From Ensifer sp. LC163 (lineage in GTDB: Bacteria; Pseudomonadota; Alphaproteobacteria; Rhizobiales; Rhizobiaceae), in contig NZ_MBSS01000022.1 of the NCBI RefSeq assembly GCF_001695855.1, positions 1 through 54,345 on the forward strand: a stretch of DNA of 54,345 bases, written 5' to 3'. Under the pieces are notes generated by a model. That model had not been told where the DNA came from and made no database searches. It saw only the letters and a program-made list of their open reading frames with translations. A program made the translations under genes and the position numbers. Positions 27,752-36,420 of this stretch are shown here, piece after piece (the stretch's first letter is position 1; each line of letters begins with the position of its first letter).

Positions 27752-28227
27752 ATGTGATGACCTATGCCGCAAAAAATCTGACCACGGACGGACGGGAGCT
27801 GATCGCTTTCCGCGTCGGCGATCAGGAATTCTGCGTGAACGTGATGTCCGTGCGCGAAATCCGCGGATGGACGCCGGCGACATTGATGCCGCATGCGCCG
27901 GCCTACATGCTCGGCATCATCAATCTGCGTGGAGCGGTGCTGCCGATCGTCGATCTCTCGGCGCGCCTCGGCATGAAGCCTGCCGAACCGACGGTCCGCC
28001 ATGTCATCATTGTCGCCCAGGTGAAGAACCAGGTGGTTGGGCTGCTCGTCGACGCCGTCTCCGACATTCTGACGATCACCGACGACAAGATCCAGCCGAC
28101 GCCTGATGTCATCTCGTCCGAATTCGAGAGGAGCTTCGCCCGTGGCGTGCTCGCGATCGAAGGTCGGCTGATCTGCCTGATCGAACTCCAATCTGTCTTC
28201 CCGCAGGAAGAAAGGGAAGCAGCATGA
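27748..28227 (+). CDS. cheW: CheW, receptor-kinase coupling protein
   Basis: This 159-residue single CheW domain has the typical motifs [29 protein letters not shown] and [11 protein letters not shown]. It links receptors such as IcpA to CheA. The start ATG overlaps the cheA stop; a second ATG at 27757 is possible. The stop overlaps the cheR start. Confidence 0.94.
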   Translation: MNVMTYAAKNLTTDGRELIAFRVGDQEFCVNVMSVREIRGWTPATLMPHAPAYMLGIINLRGAVLPIVDLSARLGMKPAEPTVRHVIIVAQVKNQVVGLLVDAVSDILTITDDKIQPTPDVISSEFERSFARGVLAIEGRLICLIELQSVFPQEEREAA

Positions 28228-29132
28228 GAAACCAGGCCGTTCTCGAACAGAAGCAGTCACCCGACGAGTGTCTGGCAAGCGGCGAGTATCCGCTGACGCG
28301 CCGCGATCTCAGTGAGATCGCAGCGATGATCTACGCTGATGCCGGCATCTACCTCAACGAGACCAAGGCATCCCTGGTCTATTCCCGCCTGTCGAAGCAT
28401 ATCCGCAATCTCGGGCTGAAGGGGTTCCGCGAATACTGCCAGCTGGTCTCCTCGCCGGCAGGCGCTGCCGCCCGCCGCGACATGCTTTCGCATCTGACGA
28501 CGAATTTCACCCGCTTCTTTCGCGAGAACCATCACTTCGAGCATCTGAAGACGGAGGTTCTGCCGGAACTGATCGCTCGCGCCAACGCCGGCGGTCGCGT
28601 GCGCATCTGGTCTGCGGCCTGCTCTGACGGGCAGGAACCCTATTCGATCGCGCTGACGGTGCTGTCGCTGCTGCCGAACGCGGCCGATTACGACTTCCGC
28701 ATCCTCGCCACCGATATCGATCCGAAGATCCTGGCGCTGGCGCGGGCCGGCGCCTATGACGCCACCGCGCTCGAGACGGTCAATCCGGCCATGCGCAAGC
28801 AATGGTTCGACGAGGTCAATGCCGGCGGCCGCTTCAAGTGGCAGATCGATGATCGCGTCAAGCGGCTCATCACCTTCAACGAGCTGAACCTGATGGCGCA
28901 ATGGCCGTTCAAGGGGCCGTTCGATGTCATCTTCTGCCGCAACGTGGTGATCTATTTCGACGAGTCGACACAGATGAAGATCTGGTCGCGCTTTGCCGGA
29001 ATGCTCGGCACCAACGGACATCTTTACATCGGTCATTCCGAGCGCGTGTCGGGCGACGCCAAGTCGCAGTTCGACAACATCGGCATCACCACCTACCGCC
29101 ACACCGGCAAGTTTCATGGAGGACGGGTATGA
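28224..29132 (+). CDS. cheR: CheR, chemoreceptor glutamate methyltransferase
   Basis: This 302-residue enzyme has the N-terminal helical CheR domain (about 20-75) and the SAM-binding domain with [17 protein letters not shown] and [13 protein letters not shown]. It methylates receptor glutamates for adaptation, opposing CheB. The ATG overlaps the cheW stop, and its own stop overlaps the cheB start, so the three genes should be translationally coupled. Confidence 0.95.
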   Translation: MRNQAVLEQKQSPDECLASGEYPLTRRDLSEIAAMIYADAGIYLNETKASLVYSRLSKHIRNLGLKGFREYCQLVSSPAGAAARRDMLSHLTTNFTRFFRENHHFEHLKTEVLPELIARANAGGRVRIWSAACSDGQEPYSIALTVLSLLPNAADYDFRILATDIDPKILALARAGAYDATALETVNPAMRKQWFDEVNAGGRFKWQIDDRVKRLITFNELNLMAQWPFKGPFDVIFCRNVVIYFDESTQMKIWSRFAGMLGTNGHLYIGHSERVSGDAKSQFDNIGITTYRHTGKFHGGRV

Positions 29133-30187
29133 CCGCACCCGCTCGCGTTCTCGTCGTCGACGACTCGGCCACCATGCGTGGCCTGATCACCGCAGTTCTC
29201 AATTCCGATCCGGGCGTGACCGTCGTCGGCCAGGCTGCCGATGCGATGGAAGCACGTCAGGCGATCAAGCAGCTCGATCCCGATGTGGTGACGCTCGACA
29301 TCGAGATGCCGAACATGAACGGCCTCGAATTCCTCGACAAGATCATGCGCCTGCGGCCGATGCCCGTCATCATGGTCTCGACCCTGACCCACAAGGGTGC
29401 CGAGGCGACGATCGCAGCACTTGAGATCGGCGCGTTCGATTGTGTCGGAAAGCCCCTTCCGGGGGATCCGAATCCTTTTGCCGGTCTCGTCGACAAGGTG
29501 AAGGCGGCCGCGCGCTCGCAGCGCAAGTTCATCATCACCGGCAACAAGGCGGCAGCGCCGGCGGCGGCCAATGCCAATGGCGCCTCCGAATATCGGGCAG
29601 GGCGCAAGATCATCGCAATCGGCGCCTCCACCGGCGGCGTCGAGGCTCTGATCACGGTGTTGCAGAAGTTCCCGGCGAACTGCCCGCCGACGGTGATCAC
29701 GCAGCACATGCCGCACACCTTCACCAAGAGTTTTGCCGAGCGGCTCAATCGCCTGTGCGCGCCCGCGGTGCAGGAAGCAACCGATGGCGCGCGCCTGGAA
29801 ATCGGCAAGGTCTATCTGGCCCCGGGTGGCGAGCGCCACCTGCAGGTCGTCAATCCGACGGCGCCTTGCTGCCGTCTTGTCGATCGCGATCCGGTCAACG
29901 GGCACCGTCCTTCGGTTGACGTGCTGTTCGATTCGGTCGCCGAACTTGCCGGCCGCAATGCGATCGGCGTCATTCTGACTGGCATGGGCCGCGACGGCGC
30001 ATCCGGTCTCCTGAAAATGCGGCATGCCGGGGCAAAGACCTTCGGACAAAACGAAAAGACATGCGTCGTCTACGGCATGCCGAGAGTTGCATATGAATTG
30101 GGTGCCGTCGAAACGCAGCTCCCCCTCGGTTCCATCGGGGAAGAGATACTGAAGACAGCGGCGCTCCGGAAGGAAGGAAGCGAATAA
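29129..30187 (+). CDS. cheB: CheB, receptor methylesterase/deamidase
   Basis: This 352-residue protein has a receiver domain (Asp11/Asp12, phosphoacceptor Asp57) followed by a linker and the methylesterase domain. The catalytic triad is Ser167 (GASTGG), His193 (TQHMP) and Asp289 (GMGRDG). Phosphorylation by CheA relieves inhibition of the esterase. It starts at the ATGA overlap with cheR and ends at a TAATG overlap with cheY2. Confidence 0.95.
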   Translation: MTAPARVLVVDDSATMRGLITAVLNSDPGVTVVGQAADAMEARQAIKQLDPDVVTLDIEMPNMNGLEFLDKIMRLRPMPVIMVSTLTHKGAEATIAALEIGAFDCVGKPLPGDPNPFAGLVDKVKAAARSQRKFIITGNKAAAPAAANANGASEYRAGRKIIAIGASTGGVEALITVLQKFPANCPPTVITQHMPHTFTKSFAERLNRLCAPAVQEATDGARLEIGKVYLAPGGERHLQVVNPTAPCCRLVDRDPVNGHRPSVDVLFDSVAELAGRNAIGVILTGMGRDGASGLLKMRHAGAKTFGQNEKTCVVYGMPRVAYELGAVETQLPLGSIGEEILKTAALRKEGSE

Positions 30188-30576
30188 TGTCCATCGCCGA
30201 AAAAATAAAAGTACTGATCGTTGACGATCAGGTCACGAGCCGCCTGCTTCTGGGCGATGCCTTGCAGCAGCTGGGCTTCAAGCAGATCACGGCCGCCGGT
30301 GATGGGGAGCAGGGCATGAAGATCATGGCCCAGAACCCGCATCACCTCGTCATCTCCGACTTCAACATGCCGAAGATGGACGGCCTTGGCCTGCTCCAGG
30401 CGGTGCGATCCAACCCGGCCACCAAGAAGGCGGCGTTCATCATCCTGACGGCGCAGGGCGACCGCGCGCTGGTCCAGAAGGCAGCGGCGCTCGGTGCCAA
30501 CAACGTGCTCGCCAAGCCGTTCACCATCGAAAAGATGAAGGCCGCGATCGAAGCCGTATTTGGGGCATTGAAATGA
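30187..30576 (+). CDS. cheY2: CheY2, motor-acting response regulator
   Basis: This 129-residue receiver has Asp13/Asp14, phosphoacceptor Asp58, Thr in ILTAQ and Lys in LAKPF. In S. meliloti the homologue is the main regulator that slows the unidirectional flagellar motor when phosphorylated. It overlaps cheB upstream and cheD downstream by four bases or less. Confidence 0.94.
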   Translation: MSIAEKIKVLIVDDQVTSRLLLGDALQQLGFKQITAAGDGEQGMKIMAQNPHHLVISDFNMPKMDGLGLLQAVRSNPATKKAAFIILTAQGDRALVQKAAALGANNVLAKPFTIEKMKAAIEAVFGALK

Positions 30577-31127
30577 ACATGGAAGCCGTCGGCAAGCGCG
30601 TGCATGTCATCCAGGGCGAGTACAAGGTCTTCAACGATCCCAATGTGGTGTTGTCGACCATTCTCGGTTCCTGCGTGGCTGCCTGCATGCGTGATCCCGT
30701 GGTCGGAGTCGGCGGCATGAATCATTTCCTGCTGCCGGGGGCGGCGTCCTCGCCTGCTTCCGGCGGTGATGCTACCCGCTACGGGGTCCATCTCATGGAA
30801 CTGCTGATCAACGGTCTGTTGAAGCAGGGCGCCCGCCGCGATCGGCTCGAGGCCAAGATCTTTGGCGGCGCCAAGACCATCGCACGGTTCTCGAATGTCG
30901 GCGAGCAGAATGCCGCCTTTGCCCGGCAGTTCCTGCTCGACGAAGGCATCCGCATTGTCGGCGAGAGCACGGGCGGCGAACACGGCCGGAAGCTCGAATA
31001 CTGGCCGTCGTCGGGCCGCGCCCGTCAGTACGCACTGACAGGGGTGGAAACCCAGCGCACGGTCCAGCTGGAAGAGCGCCCGGTGGTGGCGCCGCGTCCG
31101 GTCGAAAGCTCCATCGAATTCTTCTGA
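30573..31127 (+). CDS. cheD: CheD, chemoreceptor glutamine deamidase
   Basis: This 184-residue CheD-family protein has Cys34 in ILGSCVAAC and His51 in GMNHFLLPG, the catalytic pair, and the conserved [11 protein letters not shown] segment. It deamidates receptor glutamines and so tunes kinase activation. It starts at the ATGA overlap with cheY2. A GC hairpin (31129-31150) begins right after its stop. Confidence 0.93.
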   Translation: MNMEAVGKRVHVIQGEYKVFNDPNVVLSTILGSCVAACMRDPVVGVGGMNHFLLPGAASSPASGGDATRYGVHLMELLINGLLKQGARRDRLEAKIFGGAKTIARFSNVGEQNAAFARQFLLDEGIRIVGESTGGEHGRKLEYWPSSGRARQYALTGVETQRTVQLEERPVVAPRPVESSIEFF

Positions 31128-31128
31128 T

Positions 31129-31150
31129 CCTGCGGGGCTTGCTCCGCAGG
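31129..31150 (+). other. GC-rich hairpin between cheD and cheT
   Basis: CCTGCGG (31129-31135) pairs perfectly with CCGCAGG (31144-31150) around an eight-base loop. No T run follows, so it is not a standard terminator. It may modulate or protect the message before cheT, which starts 50 bases later. Confidence 0.45.
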
Positions 31151-31199
31151 CGAACCCTACGCCTGCACCATCGCCACAGAAACCACGTGAGAACCGCCA

Positions 31200-31592
31200 A
31201 TGCAGACTGACTACCAGGCCCACATGCCGCACGTGGAAGAATCGCTGCCCGAAGTGTTGATGCGCGTCGTCACCGAACTTCACGACGTCGCCTATCTCAT
31301 CGAACGGATCGAGCCGCAACTGCTCGGCGGTCGGGGCGCCTCGGCACTGGACAATCCCGACGAGATGATGGTGCTGCAGGGCATCGATCTGGCCGTGCAG
31401 AAGACCCGCGGCCTTGCCGAGTTCATCGATACGATCACGGCCGCGATCCCCGATACCTGCCTGGTCGACGTGACCACGGCCGTCAATCTGGTCAAGCTCG
31501 CCGACATGAAGAAGACGCTGGGCAACGGCATGCTGCGCCACGGCCATTCGCAACCGTTGACGAAGGCAGCGGGCGACTTCGAGGCGTTCTAG
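31200..31592 (+). CDS. cheT: CheT, last gene of the che operon, candidate CheZ-like phosphatase
   Basis: This 130-residue, largely helical protein corresponds in position to the gene called orf10/cheT in S. meliloti. The central helix MVLQGIDLAVQKTRGL contains Asp63 and Gln67 in a DLxxQ spacing. The CheZ active site is D143-L-T-G-Q147 in a similar helix, so a CheY phosphatase role is plausible, although overall similarity is slight. Other helices (about 17-40 and 70-88) could build the bundle CheZ-type proteins need. The start ATG at 31200 has GTGAGAACC upstream, a weak site. A repeat begins at its stop codon. Confidence 0.7.
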   Translation: MQTDYQAHMPHVEESLPEVLMRVVTELHDVAYLIERIEPQLLGGRGASALDNPDEMMVLQGIDLAVQKTRGLAEFIDTITAAIPDTCLVDVTTAVNLVKLADMKKTLGNGMLRHGHSQPLTKAAGDFEAF

Positions 31593-31695
31593 AGCACTTC
31601 CCAGGAAAAGTGCGACGCGGGTTTCCGTCAGGGAATGCGTAAAAACCAAGAGATCGATCGTCTCCGCGACGCCGTTTAAGACGGAAGCCTTCTAG
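31591..31695 (+). repeat. RIME-like intergenic mosaic repeat, copy 2
   Basis: This element matches the one at 9312-9415 (opposite orientation) along its length: AGAGCA(C/T)TTCC, AGGAAAAGTGCGA, TTTCCGTCAGG(G)AATGCGTAAAAAC, then a palindromic end. It provides the TAG stop of cheT itself, so the insertion boundary coincides with the gene end. It lies in the 358-base gap before fliF. Confidence 0.7.
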
Positions 31696-31702
31696 CCCTT
31701 GC

Positions 31703-31727
31703 GGCTGTACCGGCCGCCGGTACAGCC
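31703..31727 (+). terminator. Strong hairpin between cheT and fliF
   Basis: GGCTGTACCGG (31703-31713) and CCGGTACAGCC (31717-31727) form a perfect 11-base stem with a three-base loop, followed by AGATTTCTC. The T run is weak, so it may terminate only part of the che transcripts. From here to 31950 no further feature is seen; the fliF promoter, if separate, lies there. Confidence 0.5.
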
Positions 31728-31950
31728 AGATTTCTCGACAGCCATATCCCCGGAATTCCCCGAGACTGCAGGCGAAAGCCAAGTTCGCGCAAGTTTCGTT
31801 TCCTACGGTCCGGATCGGGGCTGATGGATTCGCGTGTATTGGAAGTCGTTACGGGGCGCGCGAAACCCAGAAAACCAAATGTTGGAACTGCGCAGGGCGC
31901 TCGTCGGATGACCGGCTCGAATGTCCTGCGATACTGGGTGCGGAAACAGA

Positions 31951-33627
31951 ATGAGTCTGTTGAATCAATTTTCGATGTTCACGAAGAACCTCGCCAGCCT
32001 GGGGCAAGGCAAGCTGATAGCGCTGGCCGCTGCCGGCATTATCGCCGTCGGCCTGGTCTTGGGGGCTGGCATCTACGTCAACAGGCCATCGTTCGAGACG
32101 CTCTATGTCGGGCTCGAGCGAAGCGATGTCACCCAGATCAGCATTGCACTTGCCGAAGCCAACATCGACTTCAATGTCGGGGCGGATGGCGGCAGCATCC
32201 AGGTTCCGGTCGGCATGACCGGCAAGTCCCGTCTGCTGCTCGCCGAGCGCGGCCTGCCGAGCAGCGCCAATGCCGGCTACGAACTCTTCGACAATGTCGG
32301 CTCGCTCGGTCTGACCTCCTTCATGCAGGAAGTCACCCGTGTTCGCGCGCTCGAGGGTGAAATCGGTCGCACCATCCAACAGATCTCCGGTATCGCCGCC
32401 GCCCGCGTCCACATCGTGATGCCCGAGCGCGGTAGCTTCCGCAAGGCAGACCAGAACCCGACCGCCTCGGTGATGATCCGCGCCAGCGCCACGGTCGGCC
32501 GCAATGCCGCCGCTTCCATCCGCCATCTCGTCGCCTCGTCCGTACCGGGGCTCGACGTCGATGACGTCACCATCCTCGATTCGACCGGTCAGCTTCTCGC
32601 TTCGGGCGACGATCCGGCCAACAGCGCCCTCAACCAGTCGCTGGGTGTCGTGCAGAACGTCCAGACAGAGCTTGAGAAGAAGATCGACAACGCGCTTGCT
32701 CCATTCCTCGGCATGGACAACTTCCGCACCAGCGTTACGGCTCGTCTGAACACCGACACACAGCAGATCCAGGAGACGATGTTCGACCCGGAATCGCGTG
32801 TCGAGCGCTCCACCCGCGTGACCAAGGAAGAGCAGAAGTCCAGCCAGCAGCAGCCGGACAATGCCGCAACGGTACAGCAGAACATTCCTCAGGCCGCCCC
32901 GAGCGGCGGCGCCGGCCCGCAGTCGAACGATCAGGCCGAGAAGAAGGAAGAACAGACCAACTACGAGATCAACAGCAAGACGATCGCGACCGTGAAAAAC
33001 AGCTACACGGTCGAGCGCCTGTCGATTGCCGTGGTCGTTAACCGTGGCCGCCTTGCTGCCATGGTCGGCGAGCCCGCCGATCAGGCGAAGATCGATGCTT
33101 ATCTCCAGGAGATGCAGAAGATCGTGTCGTCGGCCGCCGGCATCGACGCGAACCGTGGCGACGTCGTGACGTTGAACGCGATGGACTTCGTCGAGACGCA
33201 ATTGCTCGATCAAGCCATTGCCGGCCCGGGCATCATGGAGACGCTGACGCGCAACCTTGGTGGCATCATCAATGCGCTTGCCTTCGTGGCCGTCGCTTTC
33301 CTGGTGGTCTGGATGGGCATGCGGCCACTCGCCCGGCAGCTCGGCCTCGGCGGAAACGCCGGCCAACTCGAAAGCGAAGCCGCTGGTCTCGAACTGCCCG
33401 ACTTCTCTCCTGCGACTGCCGGGGCTGGTGGCGCCCTCATGGACGGCTTCGGTTCGGACTTCGGCTTCGACAGCGGCGACGATCTGCTCAGCATGGGCGA
33501 AGACGCCGGCAGCTTCAACCGCCGCGTCAAGGAGGGGCCGGAAAGGCGCCTCGCCCGCATGGTCGAGATCAGCGAAGAGCGCGCCGCAAAGATTCTGCGC
33601 AAATGGGCTCTCGAGAAAGCTGCCTGA
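31951..33627 (+). CDS. fliF: FliF, flagellar MS-ring protein
   Basis: This 558-residue protein has an N-terminal membrane span (about 25-47), ring-building domains with SGIAAARVHIVMPER, a periplasmic linker rich in Gln/Pro/Ser (about 290-340), and a second span (about 435-460). The C-terminal tail ending VEISEERAAKILRKWALEKAA binds FliG. It forms the base of the flagellar rotor. The start at 31951 is chosen because the upstream extension (MSCDTGCGNR) is unlike the family; the ribosome site GGAAAC is weak. A terminator follows 28 bases after the stop. Confidence 0.94.
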   Translation: MSLLNQFSMFTKNLASLGQGKLIALAAAGIIAVGLVLGAGIYVNRPSFETLYVGLERSDVTQISIALAEANIDFNVGADGGSIQVPVGMTGKSRLLLAERGLPSSANAGYELFDNVGSLGLTSFMQEVTRVRALEGEIGRTIQQISGIAAARVHIVMPERGSFRKADQNPTASVMIRASATVGRNAAASIRHLVASSVPGLDVDDVTILDSTGQLLASGDDPANSALNQSLGVVQNVQTELEKKIDNALAPFLGMDNFRTSVTARLNTDTQQIQETMFDPESRVERSTRVTKEEQKSSQQQPDNAATVQQNIPQAAPSGGAGPQSNDQAEKKEEQTNYEINSKTIATVKNSYTVERLSIAVVVNRGRLAAMVGEPADQAKIDAYLQEMQKIVSSAAGIDANRGDVVTLNAMDFVETQLLDQAIAGPGIMETLTRNLGGIINALAFVAVAFLVVWMGMRPLARQLGLGGNAGQLESEAAGLELPDFSPATAGAGGALMDGFGSDFGFDSGDDLLSMGEDAGSFNRRVKEGPERRLARMVEISEERAAKILRKWALEKAA

Positions 33628-33654
33628 TCACACACAGAAATCGTCTGATAGAGC

Positions 33655-33683
33655 AAAATCCCGCCGCTCCGGCGGGATTTTTC
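33655..33683 (+). terminator. Rho-independent terminator after fliF
   Basis: AAATCCCGCCG-CTC-CGGCGGGATTTTT: an eleven-base GC-rich stem with a three-base loop and a run of five T. It ends the che-fliF transcription unit on the plus strand. Confidence 0.85.
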
Positions 33684-33836
33684 GTTTCAATGGCGTTGCG
33701 GATGCGGGGGATTGCCGCCATGTCCGGTGCAAATATTGTGCGAGTCTCTGCGGCTGCCGGTATCGGCCGCTGAATCCGCGACAAGAAGCGTTGCGTCGGC
33801 GCCAGAGTCATGGGTGCGATCCGCGATTGTAATACT

Positions 33837-33851
33837 TTAACGAGATCTTAA
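33837..33851 (+). promoter_or_regulatory. CtrA-type site TTAA-N7-TTAA upstream of visNR
   Basis: TTAA (33837-33840), CGAGATC, TTAA (33848-33851) gives the exact alphaproteobacterial CtrA spacing. It is about 615 bases upstream of visN in an AT-rich stretch, where chance matches are likelier. Binding is inferred. Confidence 0.4.
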
Positions 33852-33945
33852 TTTTTAGATTCCGCCGTCACCGCCCGGATGCAGCCGGTAGGCCGGTTTA
33901 CTGTCGCCGCTCTGGTCAATACATAGTTTAATTGGAATATAAATT

Positions 33946-33965
33946 GGATTATTCGATAATAATCC
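33946..33965. promoter_or_regulatory. 20-base palindrome upstream of visN
   Basis: GGATTATT (33946-33953) and AATAATCC (33958-33965) are perfect inverted repeats around CGAT. The size and symmetry suit a dimeric regulator, possibly VisNR itself or another LuxR-type protein; this is inferred. Confidence 0.45.
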
Positions 33966-34465
33966 GTAACGTATTCGAGTTTTATATATTGATAGGCTGC
34001 GGTTGTTCGATCGAATAATTGATGCATTTCCGCAACAGGCATCACTCTAAAGTAAAATATGCCTCTATTCGAAGCTTCTCCTGAGTCTGCTGAATGGCGA
34101 GATTTGGGCTGGATTTGCGCTCAACGCGGCGCACGGCGCTGCGCGAAGTCGATGCGGCAGCGGAGCAGGGGCGATTCGAGCAGTAAAACTCTCTTAAATA
34201 TCAATGCTATGTCAAAAGATGCGCTGCGCGAGGCTCGGATTCGGTGATAACGAAGCGACATCTTGGCGAATCGTTTCATGAAAGGGGGGTGAAGTAAATA
34301 GCGAGAAGATGGCGGTGGTTTTTTTTGAGGACGGATGTACATTTTTAACAGTTGATTCGCGTCCTGAATTGCGACTGGTGGTGATATTCGGCTTGGGCCG
34401 GCTGTTGGCGGCGACAGTGCAAGCGCAGGTTCCAGGGCGGTGAATCCGGCACGGGGGCTGACATC

Positions 34466-35206
34466 ATGGACATTTCGCAAGCAGACATAACTGTCTGGCC
34501 TTTGCCGACAGCGTCGACACGCATACGCGGTGGCAGGCTCACGCGTGATCAGTTGTTCCGGCGGCTGCGCGAAATGGCGGGGCGTGCCAATCTGGCGAGC
34601 GGGCTTGCGGCGCTGACCGAATATGTCGGAGCGAGCCATCATCTCCTGGCACGGTACGATCTCTCTCAGGACAACGGCCTCGACTTCGTCGTCTGCTCGG
34701 ACTGGCCGTTCGACATCGTCAGGCGCCTTTCGGGCATCGTTACTGGGCTTCATGCCAAGACAACCGAGCTTGAAAAATGCCTCTCGGTGCTGCAGCCAAT
34801 GTTCTATGCGCTGCCTGATGACATCGACCTGCCGCGCGGCATCAGCCGCGAATATTGCGCGGTCACCTTCAATGTCGGGCGGCTGCGCTTCTCGTTGATG
34901 CTGCTCGTTCCCGAGGATGTGATCCTCTCGCAGGAGAGCCTGCGCGATGTGACCCTGCTTGCCGGATACCTCGCAAGCTTCACCACCCGCGCCGAAGTGC
35001 GGCACGATCGCGACTTCGAACTCACCGACCGTGAACTGGAGTGCCTCTTCTGGATCGCCGAGGGCAAGACGAGCGAAGAGATCGCCGTCATTCTCGGGAT
35101 CTCGCGCAACACGATCAACAACTACATCACCAGCGTCATGCGAAAGACGGCCACGCGAACCCGCTCGGAAGCGATTGCCTATGCCGTCCGCAACAACCTG
35201 GTCTGA
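34466..35206 (+). CDS. visN: VisN, LuxR-type master regulator of motility
   Basis: This 246-residue protein has an N-terminal autoinducer-binding-like domain (about 25-165) and a C-terminal LuxR helix-turn-helix (LTDRELECLFWIAEGKTSEEIAVILGIS region, about 180-240). VisN acts with VisR as a heteromer at the top of the rhizobial flagellar hierarchy, activating rem and downstream genes. The ATG at 34466 has ACGGGGG eight bases upstream. It is followed by visR 12 bases after its stop. Confidence 0.92.
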   Translation: MDISQADITVWPLPTASTRIRGGRLTRDQLFRRLREMAGRANLASGLAALTEYVGASHHLLARYDLSQDNGLDFVVCSDWPFDIVRRLSGIVTGLHAKTTELEKCLSVLQPMFYALPDDIDLPRGISREYCAVTFNVGRLRFSLMLLVPEDVILSQESLRDVTLLAGYLASFTTRAEVRHDRDFELTDRELECLFWIAEGKTSEEIAVILGISRNTINNYITSVMRKTATRTRSEAIAYAVRNNLV

Positions 35207-35218
35207 GAGGCGAGGCCG

Positions 35219-35962
35219 ATGACCCATTTTCTCGCCAATGGACGCAGCGACGACGACCAACGGCACAGCCGCAGCGGCAGGGCGGCGCGCGCGGCGACCC
35301 TGATCACGCGATTGCAGGCGATGCAGCGTCAGATCAACGCCAAGCACTTCGCCGTCCTGCGCCTCAACGGCAAGGGCATGGGCGCGGTGCGCATGCTGGC
35401 TTGCGTGCTCGACAACTGGGGCATCTCCTCGGAAGCGAATGCGCACGATCTCATAACCGTCTACGGCGAGGAGTTGACGGCGCATCTCGATACGTCACTG
35501 CTGCCGGTGCTTTGGGACGGCCTGGGCGAACACCAGGCGGCGGAGATGTCTGAATTCGGACACTTCGCCCACCGTCTGAAAGGGCGCAAGCTGCCCTATT
35601 CCGGTATCGCTTTTCCCGTGCGGCTCGGTGCCCAGGGCAACGGATATGTCGTCTTCGCCGGCAGCTACGTCGATGCGACGACCGAACAGGTCGTCGATCT
35701 GCATGGCCGCAGCTGCACGATCATGACCGACCTTCTGGCGGCCGACGAGAAGCGCATGGTGCAGGCCGAGACGCTCAGCGACCGTGAGATCGCCTGCCTG
35801 CAAATGGCTGGTGACGGTCATATCAGCGAAGAGATCGCCGAACGGATGGGGCTCTCCGTCCACACGGTCAACGCCTATCTCGGCGCCGCGACGACCAAAC
35901 TCGATTCGGTCAACCGTATCCAGGCGATCGCCAAGGCTATTCGCCTCGGCTACATCAGTTGA
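35219..35962 (+). CDS. visR: VisR, LuxR-type partner of VisN
   Basis: This 247-residue LuxR-family regulator has an N-terminal ligand-binding-like domain (about 25-170) and a C-terminal helix-turn-helix (LSDREIACLQMAGDGHISEEIAERMGLS region, about 180-240). It pairs with VisN to activate motility genes. Its stop is 12 bases from the end of a convergent gene, so the two transcripts probably overlap. Confidence 0.92.
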   Translation: MTHFLANGRSDDDQRHSRSGRAARAATLITRLQAMQRQINAKHFAVLRLNGKGMGAVRMLACVLDNWGISSEANAHDLITVYGEELTAHLDTSLLPVLWDGLGEHQAAEMSEFGHFAHRLKGRKLPYSGIAFPVRLGAQGNGYVVFAGSYVDATTEQVVDLHGRSCTIMTDLLAADEKRMVQAETLSDREIACLQMAGDGHISEEIAERMGLSVHTVNAYLGAATTKLDSVNRIQAIAKAIRLGYIS

Positions 35963-35974
35963 CGGCCCAACGGT

Positions 35975-36415
35975 TCAGCTCGCCAGAGGCAGCTGGTACG
36001 ACGTACTGAACTTCGCTTCCGCGAGGCTCTTTGCAAGAAAGGCCGTGTTCTCGTCCGGATCCGCCGATGGGTTCTGGAAGGCGATGTGGCTGATCTCGAT
36101 GCCGGCGGTGTCGTTGCCGAGCGAGAGGCGCACGTAAATGGTCACGCCGCGCGGTTTGAGCTCGAGATCGAGCACGATTTCCGGCTCGCTGTCCCAATCC
36201 AGGTTGTAGTTGCCGCCGAGACCGAAATTGACCGTTCCGGGCAGGAAATAGAGCTCGGCGGCCGATTCAACGAGGTCAGCGAGGCTGGCGTAGGATTCGA
36301 ACCGCAGGAGAGCGATGAAGTCCGCAGCGTCGATGAGACGCAACTCGGTCGCCACTGGGCGGATCGCTTCGGCTACTATCTGTTCCCGACTCTCGGAGAA
36401 TTCGCACTTTTTCAT
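35975..36415 (-). CDS. Conserved flagellar-cluster hypothetical protein
   Basis: This 146-residue soluble protein has no signal or membrane span. It has an N-terminal helical part (MKKCEFSESREQIVAEAI) and a beta-rich C-terminal half (EIVLDLELKPRGVTIYVRLSLGND). It lies five bases downstream of flhB, so it is the last gene of the motA-flhB operon and its product is probably motility-linked. A gene of this kind sits at the same place in other rhizobia, from memory of the S. meliloti cluster. Function unknown. Confidence 0.75.
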   Translation of the reverse strand: MKKCEFSESREQIVAEAIRPVATELRLIDAADFIALLRFESYASLADLVESAAELYFLPGTVNFGLGGNYNLDWDSEPEIVLDLELKPRGVTIYVRLSLGNDTAGIEISHIAFQNPSADPDENTAFLAKSLAEAKFSTSYQLPLAS

Positions 36416-36420
36416 CGGCG

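Larger units (their letters stand above)
33684..34465. other. Long AT-rich leader upstream of visN
   Basis: These 780 bases contain no convincing gene; short frames at 33848-34045 (minus) and 34059-34247 (plus) lack ribosome sites and family character. The stretch 33830-34070 is strikingly AT-rich compared with its surroundings. It contains a TTAA-N7-TTAA site (33837-33851) and a 20-base palindrome (33946-33965). A purine-rich GGGGGG block and a T8 run lie near 34285-34325. It probably carries the visNR promoter and operator sites. Confidence 0.6.

Noticed and set aside
23137-27883. Long minus-strand frames over icpA and cheA (23137-25917 and 25388-27883)
   Set aside because: They lie opposite well-identified chemotaxis genes and lack ribosome sites or domains; they are a codon-bias artefact.
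33848-34247. Short open frames upstream of visN (33848-34045 minus, 34059-34247 plus)
   Set aside because: No ribosome binding site, no hydrophobic or domain pattern, and located in AT-rich non-coding DNA.
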